DNA from: an uncultured Neptuniibacter sp.
GTDB lineage: Bacteria > Pseudomonadota > Gammaproteobacteria > Pseudomonadales > Balneatricaceae
Assembly: GCF_947498015.1 (NCBI RefSeq)
Contig: NZ_CANMIR010000004.1
Location: 1 to 64,000, forward strand
Direction of reading: 5' to 3'
Length of the DNA: 64,000 nucleotides
Both the position numbers and the translations under genes were made by a program. How positions within the stretch are numbered: position 1 is the stretch's first letter; the number at the start of each line of letters is the position of its first letter. Of this stretch, positions 45,433-53,087 are shown piece by piece. The notes beneath the pieces were generated by a model. The model saw only the letters and a list, made by a program, of their open reading frames with translations. It ran no database searches and was not told where the DNA came from.

Positions 45433-46800
45433 ATGTATAGGTCAGTAATTGCTGGTGTTCTGCTAGGAGCAGTAAGCACGGTATCTTACTCAGCTTCTTT
45501 AGAAGATGTAGTGGCTCAGGGGCTATCTGAAAACCCTGAGGTGAAACAGGCAATCAATTCAAGAAACGCAGTTTATCAGGAAGTTCGGCAGGCAAAAGCT
45601 GGCTATCTTCCTAAAGTCGATCTGGCACTTGGGATGGGGTATGAATGGACCAACAACCCTACAACCCGAAGTGGTGGAAATAAATCTGTCTCGCTGACTC
45701 GTTCAGAGGCTAGCCTAAGCCTTAGGCAGATGATTTTTGATGGCTTTGGTACGCGAAGTGAAGTTGATCGCCAGAAAGCACGCGCGATGTCAGCTGATAA
45801 AAGGCTAATTGAGACAGCTGAAACCTATGCATTGGAAGCTGCTCGGGCATACATCGAGCTGAATCGTCGGGATGCCCTGCTGAAGCAGGCAAAAGAGACA
45901 CTTTATAACCACGTAAAAATTTATGATCAGATTAAGCGTCGATCTGAGTCAGGCCTGGGAGCGCTTGCATCTATTCAGCAGGCTGAAGGACGTCTGGCAC
46001 TGGCGGAAGTCAACGTGTTAGCGGCTGAAAATAATATGCTGGATGCGAAGGCTAACTATCTGCGTATTACTGGTATGGCTGCACCGGAAGATCTGACCTA
46101 TCCAGAATTGATCAACGTGAAAATTCCGGAAAGTTTGTCTGAGGCAACTGAGGTTGCATTGGCAAATCATCCGACGTTAAGTGTTGCTGAAGCTGATACT
46201 CAAGCTGCAGTTGCACAGTATAATGCCGCGAAACGTACTTTACAGCCGCGTATCGATTTTGAGATGGATCGTACCTGGAATAACGATCTGGATGGTGTTG
46301 ATGGCACCAATGAAGATTTTACTGCGATGTTCCGTCTTCGCTATAACCTGTACAACGGTGGTGCAGATCTTGCCCGCGTTAGACAGACGCAGCATCAGAT
46401 CGGTGAAGCGCAAGCAATTCAGGGCAAGGTTCATCGTGAAGTTCTGCAGAGTATTGAACTATCCTGGAACGCCTATTCGATTCTTTCTCGTCAGTTACCG
46501 TTCCTTGAACAGCATGTAGCGTCCAGTCAGGAAACACGTAACTCATACCAGAAGCAGTTTAATATTGGACAGCGTTCCCTGCTTGATCTGCTAGATACAG
46601 AGAATGAAGTGTTCTCTTCAAAAAATGATCTGACAAATGCGATGCATGATCAGTTGATCTCCCAGTATCGGGTTGTTAATGGTATGGGTACCTTGCTTGA
46701 TACTCTGAACTTAGGGTTGCCTGAGCCAAATCTGGGTGATGTTCAGTCCGAAACTGATGAGCAGGCTTCCGTAGAGAATAAAGAAGTTAAGAGCTCTTAA
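45433..46800 (+). CDS. TolC-family outer-membrane channel (LapE/AggA-like)
   Basis: A 455-residue outer-membrane efflux protein with a signal peptide (VIAGVLLGAVSTVSYSA) and the two-repeat OEP layout of long periplasmic helices and barrel strands (SLEDVVAQGLSENPEVKQA; RQMIFDGFGTRSEVDRQKA; RYNLYNGGADLARV; FNIGQRSLLDLLDTENEVF). It is of the type I secretion subfamily (TIGR01844 type). The ATG at 45433 follows an AAGG site; the frame is open from 45364 but the extension would precede the signal peptide. It completes the exporter with the upstream ABC and HlyD genes. Confidence 0.92.
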   Translation: MYRSVIAGVLLGAVSTVSYSASLEDVVAQGLSENPEVKQAINSRNAVYQEVRQAKAGYLPKVDLALGMGYEWTNNPTTRSGGNKSVSLTRSEASLSLRQMIFDGFGTRSEVDRQKARAMSADKRLIETAETYALEAARAYIELNRRDALLKQAKETLYNHVKIYDQIKRRSESGLGALASIQQAEGRLALAEVNVLAAENNMLDAKANYLRITGMAAPEDLTYPELINVKIPESLSEATEVALANHPTLSVAEADTQAAVAQYNAAKRTLQPRIDFEMDRTWNNDLDGVDGTNEDFTAMFRLRYNLYNGGADLARVRQTQHQIGEAQAIQGKVHREVLQSIELSWNAYSILSRQLPFLEQHVASSQETRNSYQKQFNIGQRSLLDLLDTENEVFSSKNDLTNAMHDQLISQYRVVNGMGTLLDTLNLGLPEPNLGDVQSETDEQASVENKEVKSS

Positions 46801-46860
46801 GTTAAGTCATTGAAATAGGTAGGTGAAGTTAATTAAAATTAACACCTCAACCTTATTAAT

Positions 46861-46890
46861 AAAAAGGGTTGCCACTGGCAGCCCTTTTTC
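46861..46890 (+). terminator. Rho-independent terminator between exporter and mevalonate operon
   Basis: AAAAAGGGTTGCC pairs with GGCAGCCCTTTTT (one wobble) around a 3-base loop and ends in a T tract. A second weaker hairpin (AGGTGAAGTTAA / TTAACACCT, about 46821-46847) lies just before it. Confidence 0.9.
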
Positions 46891-46908
46891 TTTGTATGAA
46901 GATGCCAA

Positions 46909-47943
46909 ATGAAATCACATAAAATCAGTCAAGCTCCCATTCCAATGCGCAATGTTGGTCCGATCAAAATCACAGGGCCTGTATTGGATGAAAAGGTTGT
47001 GGTTCCTTTGGCGACATACGAATCTCCATTGTGGCCATCTGTGGGTCGTGGAGCACGCGTATCTGCTTTGACGGAAGGGATTAAGACGACTGTTGTTGAT
47101 GAACGTATGAGTCGCTCTATCCTGCTGGAAGCCGATGATGCTCATGAGGCTGTGCTGGCGCTTGAGTCTATAAAAAGCAGGCTGGACGATATCAATGAAG
47201 TGGTCGCAAAAAGTAGTCGCTTTGCGAAGCTGATAGCGATGAATAGTCAGATTGTTGCAAACCTGATCTACTTGAGATTGGAATTTACGACTGGGGATGC
47301 ATCTGGTCACAATATGGTGACCAATGCCGCAGATAAAATTATTCCGTGGATTCTGATGGAATATCCACAGCTGCGTTATTCATCAATATCGGGTAATTAC
47401 TGCTCAGACAAAAAAGCAACCGCAGTTAATGGAATTCTGGGGCGCGGAAAATATGTGGTCACTGAAATTCTGATCTCTCGGGATATTTGTGAAAGGCGCC
47501 TGAAAACTACCCCGGAGAAAATGGTTGATCTTAATATTAAGAAGAATCTGATCGGGACTATGGTCGCGGGTGGCCTGCGAAGCGCGAATGCGCATTATGC
47601 CAATATGCTGTTAGCCTTCTATCTGGCTACCGGTCAGGATGCGGCTAATATCATAGAAGGATCTCAAGGAATCGTTCATGCCGAGGTTCGCGGTGATGAT
47701 CTCTATTTTTCATGCACTTTGCCCAATCTGATCATGGGTTCCGTGGGTAATGGTAAAGGGATCGATTTTGTTGAAGAGAATTTAGCTGCACTTGGGTGTA
47801 AAGTTGATCGTGAGCCGGGTGAAAATGCACGTCGACTGGCTGCAATCTGTGCCGCAACTGTATTATGTGGTGAGCTTTCGCTTCTGGCGGCTCAGACTAA
47901 CCCTGGTGAGTTGATGGAAGCGCACCTGAAGTTGGAACGATAA
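46909..47943 (+). CDS. mvaA: Hydroxymethylglutaryl-CoA reductase
   Basis: The committed step of the mevalonate pathway, reducing HMG-CoA to mevalonate. The 344-residue protein has no membrane anchor and is shorter than archaeal/eukaryotic class I enzymes. All four catalytic residues can be placed: Glu E38 in PLATYESPLWPS, Lys in GNYCSDKKATAVNG, Asp in TGQDAANIIEGSQG, and His H339 near the end (MEAHLKLER). The NAD(P)-binding segment reads TTGDASGHNMVT, closer to class I than to the class II DAMGAN form. It is the first gene of the operon and starts 19 bases after a terminator; the next gene overlaps its stop by one base. Confidence 0.92.
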   Translation: MKSHKISQAPIPMRNVGPIKITGPVLDEKVVVPLATYESPLWPSVGRGARVSALTEGIKTTVVDERMSRSILLEADDAHEAVLALESIKSRLDDINEVVAKSSRFAKLIAMNSQIVANLIYLRLEFTTGDASGHNMVTNAADKIIPWILMEYPQLRYSSISGNYCSDKKATAVNGILGRGKYVVTEILISRDICERRLKTTPEKMVDLNIKKNLIGTMVAGGLRSANAHYANMLLAFYLATGQDAANIIEGSQGIVHAEVRGDDLYFSCTLPNLIMGSVGNGKGIDFVEENLAALGCKVDREPGENARRLAAICAATVLCGELSLLAAQTNPGELMEAHLKLER

Positions 47944-48971
47944 TGTCAGATCAAACAAACGACAGAAAATTGGAACATATCAGGGCGATCGAGAAAGATC
48001 CGCACACAGATCGTTCCGGACGTTATTTTGATCGTATTCACCTTACTCATCGAGCGTTGCCTGAGATAGCTCTGTCAGAGATTGATTCTAGCTGCCAGTT
48101 TCTGGGGTATGAACTATCATTTCCGCTTTTAATCTCCTCTATGACAGGAGGAGATCATCAACTTATTAAGAAGATCAATAGAAATCTGGCGATTGCTGCA
48201 CAACAAACCGGTGTTGCGATGGCAGTAGGGTCACAGCGAGTGATGTTTACGACGCCTGAAGCCAGAGAGAGTTTTGAACTACGTAAATATGCACCAGATG
48301 TACCATTAATAAGCAATTTGGGTGCAGTGCAGCTTAATTACGGGGTTGATTCCGATTTGGCACAAACCGCGATCGACTGTTTGGATGCAGATGCGATCTA
48401 TCTTCACCTTAATCCGTTGCAGGAGGCGGTTCAGCCTGAAGGGGATACTGATTTCTCCGGGTTAGGTGCAAAAATAAAGAAATTGACCGAATCCCTGGAT
48501 GTTCCTGTGCTTTTAAAAGAGGTTGGTAGTGGTTTGTCGGCCGCAGATATTGAGCTTGGTCGCGATGCTGGGATCTCCATTTTTGATGTGGCCGGTACGG
48601 GAGGTACATCCTGGAGCCGGATAGAGCATCATCGTCGTGCTGATGGTAGTGATCTCGGGATTAAGTTTCAGGATTGGGGAATACCGACGCCGATCGCGCT
48701 TAAATTAGCTGCTCCCTACCTTGGTACTGCCACAATAGTTGCAAGCGGTGGCTTAAGAGATGGGATTGATATGGTTAAATCTGTTATACTCGGCGCCTCC
48801 TTATGTGGCATGGCTGCTCCGTTGCTACAACCCGCCATGGAATCTGCAGAAGCGGTTGTAGTTGAGATAGAAAAGATTAAAACAGAATTCAGAACTGCCA
48901 TGTTTCTGTTGGGTGTGCCGGATATCGCTTCACTGTTTAATAACCGGTCGCTTATTTTAGAAGAGTGTTAG
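47943..48971 (+). CDS. fni: Isopentenyl-diphosphate delta-isomerase, type 2 (FMN-dependent)
   Basis: Interconverts IPP and DMAPP using reduced FMN. The 342-residue TIM-barrel protein shows the family start (RKLEHIRAIEKD), PLLISSMTGGD, AVGSQR, ISNLGAVQLNYG, the VLLKEVGSGLS block and the flavin-binding ends IFDVAGTGGTSW and TIVASGGLRDGIDM. Type 2 isomerases usually accompany mevalonate genes. The ATG overlaps the reductase stop by one base (TAATG). Confidence 0.95.
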   Translation: MSDQTNDRKLEHIRAIEKDPHTDRSGRYFDRIHLTHRALPEIALSEIDSSCQFLGYELSFPLLISSMTGGDHQLIKKINRNLAIAAQQTGVAMAVGSQRVMFTTPEARESFELRKYAPDVPLISNLGAVQLNYGVDSDLAQTAIDCLDADAIYLHLNPLQEAVQPEGDTDFSGLGAKIKKLTESLDVPVLLKEVGSGLSAADIELGRDAGISIFDVAGTGGTSWSRIEHHRRADGSDLGIKFQDWGIPTPIALKLAAPYLGTATIVASGGLRDGIDMVKSVILGASLCGMAAPLLQPAMESAEAVVVEIEKIKTEFRTAMFLLGVPDIASLFNNRSLILEEC

Positions 48972-48986
48972 GATCGAGAACCAAGA

Positions 48987-50153
48987 ATGTCAGTTGGTAT
49001 TGACGAAATAAGTTTCTATACATCTAATTATTATCTGGATTTACGGACTCTGGCAGAAGTTCAGCAGATCGATTCAGACAAGTATTATCAGGGGATTGGC
49101 CAGGAAAAAATGTCCATGGCTGCACCTGATGAAGATGTTGTAACGATGGCGGCTAATGCAGCCCAACCATTGATTGAACGTGTTGGAGCTGACTCAATCA
49201 GCACCTTGATGTTTGCAACCGAAACAGGTGTAGATCAGTCCAAGGCTGCAGGTGTTTATGTTCACCGGTTGCTGGGATTGCAAGCTAACTGCCGAGTGGT
49301 TGAACTAAAACAGGCCTGTTACAGTGCTACAGCAGCAATCCAGATGGCTTGTGCGCTTGTTGCTCGCCAGCCTGAGAAAAAAGTACTAGTGGTTGCTTCT
49401 GATATTGCTCGTTATGACCTGGATACTTCGGGTGAAGCAACTCAAGGTTGCGGTGCAGTAGCAATGCTTATCTCAGCCAGCCCCCGTCTCATCGAAATCG
49501 ACCCCGAAGTGGGTAATTATACTGAAGACGTCATGGATTTCTGGCGCCCGAATTACCGTACTACCGCTTTGGTTGATGGCAAGTATTCGACAAAAATCTA
49601 TCTTAAGTCCCTCAAGAAGGCCTGGGAGAACTTCGTCGAAGCAAGCTCTCTGGCATTTAACGATTTTTCACATTTCTGCTATCACTTGCCGTTCAGCCGT
49701 ATGGCTGAAAAGGCGCATAAGCACCTGGCTAAGGTCAATAAAGTAGGCCTCTCTCTGGAGCAGGTAGAGCAGCAGATTGAAGATACGCTCCATTACAATC
49801 GCATTATTGGTAATAGTTATACTGCTTCGATGTACATAGGTCTGACTTCACTCCTTGAGAACTGCAAGCAGAACCTGGCGGGTAATAAGGTGGGGTTCTT
49901 CAGTTATGGCTCGGGTTGTGTAGCTGAATTCTTTTCCGGTACCGTTGTTGCGGGTTATGAACAGTGCTTGCATACGTTAACGCATCATAAGATGTTGAGT
50001 GAACGTCAGGAAGTGAGCTACGAAGAGTATCTTAATCTCTATCGCTACCCTGATCCTCGTGATGGTGAGCACCATGATATGCCATCTGCCACAACAGGGC
50101 GCTTCCGCCTGGCAGCAATCAGTGGCCATAAACGAGAATACGTCATCTGCTAA
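48987..50153 (+). CDS. mvaS: Hydroxymethylglutaryl-CoA synthase
   Basis: Condenses acetyl-CoA with acetoacetyl-CoA to HMG-CoA. The 388-residue bacterial-type enzyme keeps the triad with the same numbering as the Staphylococcus aureus enzyme: E79 (FATETGVDQSKAAG), nucleophile C111 (ELKQACYSATAA) and H233 (FCYHLPFSRMAEKAHKHL). SYGSGCVAEFFSG near the C-terminus is also typical. It starts 15 bases after the isomerase gene and overlaps the next gene by one base. Confidence 0.96.
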   Translation: MSVGIDEISFYTSNYYLDLRTLAEVQQIDSDKYYQGIGQEKMSMAAPDEDVVTMAANAAQPLIERVGADSISTLMFATETGVDQSKAAGVYVHRLLGLQANCRVVELKQACYSATAAIQMACALVARQPEKKVLVVASDIARYDLDTSGEATQGCGAVAMLISASPRLIEIDPEVGNYTEDVMDFWRPNYRTTALVDGKYSTKIYLKSLKKAWENFVEASSLAFNDFSHFCYHLPFSRMAEKAHKHLAKVNKVGLSLEQVEQQIEDTLHYNRIIGNSYTASMYIGLTSLLENCKQNLAGNKVGFFSYGSGCVAEFFSGTVVAGYEQCLHTLTHHKMLSERQEVSYEEYLNLYRYPDPRDGEHHDMPSATTGRFRLAAISGHKREYVIC

Positions 50154-51142
50154 TGAAGGCTAAGGCCCCAGGTAAACTGATACTGAGTGGTGAGCACTCT
50201 GTTGTTTATGGGGCTCCCGCTATTGCTTTTGCGGTTGATAATTTTGTCACCGCAACCTTTTCTCCGGATCACTCCGGTCAGATTTCGATTGAAACCGATA
50301 GGGTTGGGCGGTTTCATGCTTCTCTGAATGAGATCGATCAGTTATCGCTAAAGCTCGATGAGCGCTATGAGCGTTTTATTGAGGAAGAGATAGCTGTCAC
50401 TGATCTCTTGGCTTCTCCTGGCGAGCTGATATTTTATAGCCTTTCAAAATTTCCATCGATTCAGGGTGGGCGCATCAGTATCACAAGTACCATCCCGGTT
50501 GGTTCAGGTATGGGGTCCTCCGCTGCGGTTATCGCTGCGACACTCAAACTTGCAGAGTCTATATCTGAGGTTACATTACCCTCGCTCTATGCCTTTGCCG
50601 AACAGGTCAGGTATTGCGAACGTTTGCAACATGGTCGGGGCAGCATGATTGATGCAGCGGCAACCACATTTGGTGGCGCTGTCAGGGTGCAAGGTGAGGT
50701 TGTTGAGCCGCTTCAGCTCTCATTGGGGTCAGGGTGGTATCGCTGTCATACTGGAGAACCTGATGGATCGACGGGTGAAGTTGTAGCGGAGGTGCGCCGT
50801 CGTCATCAGAAGTCTGATATTTGGTCTGAATTTTCAGATATTGCTGCCAGATGGACGCAGGGACTTTCCCATTCAGAGATCGTTGAACTGGTCAGACAGA
50901 ATCATCGACTCTTGAACTGTATTGGTGTTGTACCTGAAAAAGTCAGAGTCCTGATCAGTGAAGTAGAGCGCATGGGTGGTGCGGCAAAAATTTGTGGTGC
51001 TGGTGCTGTTAAAGGGGAAAAGGCTGGAACAGTGCTGGTCTACCTACCTGAATTATTCAGTTCTCAAGCAGTTCAGGCGCTGGGGATTGAGTTGATCCCA
51101 TTGCAGCAAGTTAATCAAGGAGCTCATCTTGCAAAAGATTAG
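50153..51142 (+). CDS. GHMP kinase: mevalonate kinase or phosphomevalonate kinase (first copy)
   Basis: A 329-residue GHMP-superfamily kinase. It opens with KAPGKLILSGEHSVVYG (motif 1 with the conserved Lys), has the ATP-phosphate loop PVGSGMGSSAAV at about 115-126, and the catalytic aspartate D167 in GRGSMIDAAATTFGG. Motif 3 reads GGAAKICGAGAVKG. Overall it looks most like mevalonate kinase, but the unusual block TGEPDGSTGEVVAEV and the presence of a second mevalonate-kinase-like gene downstream make the assignment of the two phosphorylation steps uncertain. It is coupled on both sides: 1-base overlap upstream and 14-base overlap downstream. Confidence 0.85.
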   Translation: MKAKAPGKLILSGEHSVVYGAPAIAFAVDNFVTATFSPDHSGQISIETDRVGRFHASLNEIDQLSLKLDERYERFIEEEIAVTDLLASPGELIFYSLSKFPSIQGGRISITSTIPVGSGMGSSAAVIAATLKLAESISEVTLPSLYAFAEQVRYCERLQHGRGSMIDAAATTFGGAVRVQGEVVEPLQLSLGSGWYRCHTGEPDGSTGEVVAEVRRRHQKSDIWSEFSDIAARWTQGLSHSEIVELVRQNHRLLNCIGVVPEKVRVLISEVERMGGAAKICGAGAVKGEKAGTVLVYLPELFSSQAVQALGIELIPLQQVNQGAHLAKD

Positions 51143-52058
51143 TGTCAAAGTGCCCGGCAGCATCATGCTCATGGGTGAGCATGCGGTCTTATTTGGTGAA
51201 AAAGCGCTTGCTTGTGCTGTGGATAAATATATCACTGTTAGTTTAATCCCTGAGCCGGACAATCAGATACATGTGCACTCGGTGCTTGCCGAGTATCATT
51301 CAGATCTGGCACAGCTAACAGAGGAACCTCGGCTCACTTTCGTACTTGCTGCGATTGAGCACCTTAAGCCTGATCTTCCTTCCGGCTTTACCTTGAAAAT
51401 TGAAGCTGAATTTTCCCACACGGTAGGGTTAGGATCATCGGCTGCGGTGACCGCAGGCGTTGTTGCCGCTTTATCGGTTTACTCGCGCTTATCAGTAGAT
51501 CGGCATAGTTTGTTTGCGCGCTCATTGGAGATCGTACATAAAGTGCAGGGTGGTCGTGGTTCGGGTACGGATCTGGTCGCCAGTATTTTCGGTTCGTTTG
51601 TGTCATATCGAGTAGCACCCCGGGAGATCACAGCTCTGGAAGGGTTACCACCCATCTCACTGTTTTATGTGGGCTACAAGACTAGAACCCCAGATGTACT
51701 CAAAATTGTTGAGGGGTTAAGTCAACGTAATCCTGAAATCTATACACAGCTCTATAAGCTAATGGGGCAGGTAACTCAACGTGCAGAATTGGCTGTCCTG
51801 GAACAGGATTGGAAGAAGCTCGGGTTATTGATGAATAACTATCAGGGCTTGATGGATGCCTTAGGGGTTTCTGACAGAAATATTAGCGAACTGGTTTACA
51901 CTCTGAGAGAAAGTAATTTGATTGATGGCGTGAAAATTTCAGGTTCTGGCCTCGGGGATTGTGTATTGGCACTGGGTGCTGATCCCGATATCAAAACCGA
52001 TTATCAACAGATCCCGGTCGCTATCGCCCCGCAAGGAGTCACGATTGAAATCGACTAA
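51129..52058 (+). CDS. GHMP kinase: mevalonate or phosphomevalonate kinase (second copy)
   Basis: A 309-residue GHMP kinase that also resembles mevalonate kinase: KVPGSIMLMGEHAVLFG, GLGSSAAVTAG at 100-110, catalytic aspartate D148 in GRGSGTDLVASIFG, and motif 3 DGVKISGSGLGDCV. The lysine normally after PG in motif 1 is Ser11 here. One of the two kinases presumably makes mevalonate 5-phosphate and the other the diphosphate. The start is TTG at 51129, supported by a perfect AAGGAG six bases upstream inside the preceding gene; there is no alternative ATG before the motif. Confidence 0.83.
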   Translation: MQKISVKVPGSIMLMGEHAVLFGEKALACAVDKYITVSLIPEPDNQIHVHSVLAEYHSDLAQLTEEPRLTFVLAAIEHLKPDLPSGFTLKIEAEFSHTVGLGSSAAVTAGVVAALSVYSRLSVDRHSLFARSLEIVHKVQGGRGSGTDLVASIFGSFVSYRVAPREITALEGLPPISLFYVGYKTRTPDVLKIVEGLSQRNPEIYTQLYKLMGQVTQRAELAVLEQDWKKLGLLMNNYQGLMDALGVSDRNISELVYTLRESNLIDGVKISGSGLGDCVLALGADPDIKTDYQQIPVAIAPQGVTIEID

Positions 52059-53049
52059 AGCTCAAGTTATTGAATTCTGCTTGCCTGATCTTCCTGATGC
52101 GGGTGTCCGTGCAGAAGCATTCGCGCCCAGCAATATTGCGCTGTGTAAATATTGGGGGAAACGTGATGCTGAACTGAATCTACCCGTGAATGGTTCCCTA
52201 TCGATCTCATTGGGCAGCTTAGGTACCCGCACAGAGATCACGGAGTCAGACACAGGTACAGATCAGGTTTTCCTGAATGGTAAAGCGGTTGTCCAGGATA
52301 ATCCTTTTGCCAGGAAGGTCGTAGCTTTTATCAGCCTTTTTCGCCGCGAGCTGGATCAGCCAGTGTGCATCAAAACAGAAAATAACATTCCAACTGCAGC
52401 CGGGCTGGCCTCATCCGCTTCAGGTTTTGCTGCGCTGATGTTGGCATTAAATGATTTTTATCATTTGGGGCTGAGTCATGATCGGCTTTCCGCTTTTGCC
52501 CGAATGGGAAGTGGTAGTGCTTCGCGTTCTATCTATCAAGGGTTTGTCGAGTGGCATAAAGGGAACCGAGCTGATGGCATGGACAGTTTTGCTGAACCTA
52601 TTAATATCACTTGGCCTGGATTTCGGGTTGGGTTATTAAAAGTAGCGACCGGAGCAAAAAAGATTGATTCCCGCTCGGGGATGCAAAGAACAGTTGATAC
52701 CGCAGCACTGTACGAGCAATGGCCTAAGCAAGCGGAACAGGATCTGCAGACGATTAAACGGGCTTTGGCTGATCAGGATTTTGAACTGCTTGGCCAGACG
52801 GCTGAACATAATGCGCTCTCAATGCATGCTACGATGATCGCTTCATGGCCGCCGCTGCTATATTGGCAACCAGAATCAGTGGCTGCGATGCAGCGGGTGT
52901 GGGAATTACGCTCATTGGGTGTGCCGTTGTATCTGACGATGGATGCCGGCCCAAACTTGAAATTACTCTATCTGGCTGAGTATGAAGCACAAGTGCGTGA
53001 TGCCTTTCCTGAACTGTTAGATATCGACATTGTGGTTCCTTTCGGCTGA
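52045..53049 (+). CDS. mvaD: Diphosphomevalonate decarboxylase
   Basis: Makes IPP by ATP-dependent decarboxylation of mevalonate diphosphate. The 334-residue protein has the diagnostic NIALCKYWGKRD (30-41), LNLPVNGSLSISLG, the P-loop PTAAGLASSASGFAAL, GSGSASRSIYQGFVEW with the substrate-binding Arg, and the catalytic aspartate in TMDAGPNLKLL near the end. The start is TTG at 52045 with AAGGAG six bases upstream, overlapping the previous gene by 14 bases; the longer frame from 51961 would put about 28 unrelated residues in front. It closes the mevalonate operon. Confidence 0.94.
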   Translation: MKSTKAQVIEFCLPDLPDAGVRAEAFAPSNIALCKYWGKRDAELNLPVNGSLSISLGSLGTRTEITESDTGTDQVFLNGKAVVQDNPFARKVVAFISLFRRELDQPVCIKTENNIPTAAGLASSASGFAALMLALNDFYHLGLSHDRLSAFARMGSGSASRSIYQGFVEWHKGNRADGMDSFAEPINITWPGFRVGLLKVATGAKKIDSRSGMQRTVDTAALYEQWPKQAEQDLQTIKRALADQDFELLGQTAEHNALSMHATMIASWPPLLYWQPESVAAMQRVWELRSLGVPLYLTMDAGPNLKLLYLAEYEAQVRDAFPELLDIDIVVPFG

Positions 53050-53087
53050 GACTGCCTGTGTCCATTAATGCCTTGAGTAGAGACAAT

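Noticed and set aside
51961..52044. Upstream extension of MvaD to an ATG at 51961
   Set aside because: It overlaps the kinase gene by about 100 bases, has no ribosome binding site, and adds residues absent from the family.
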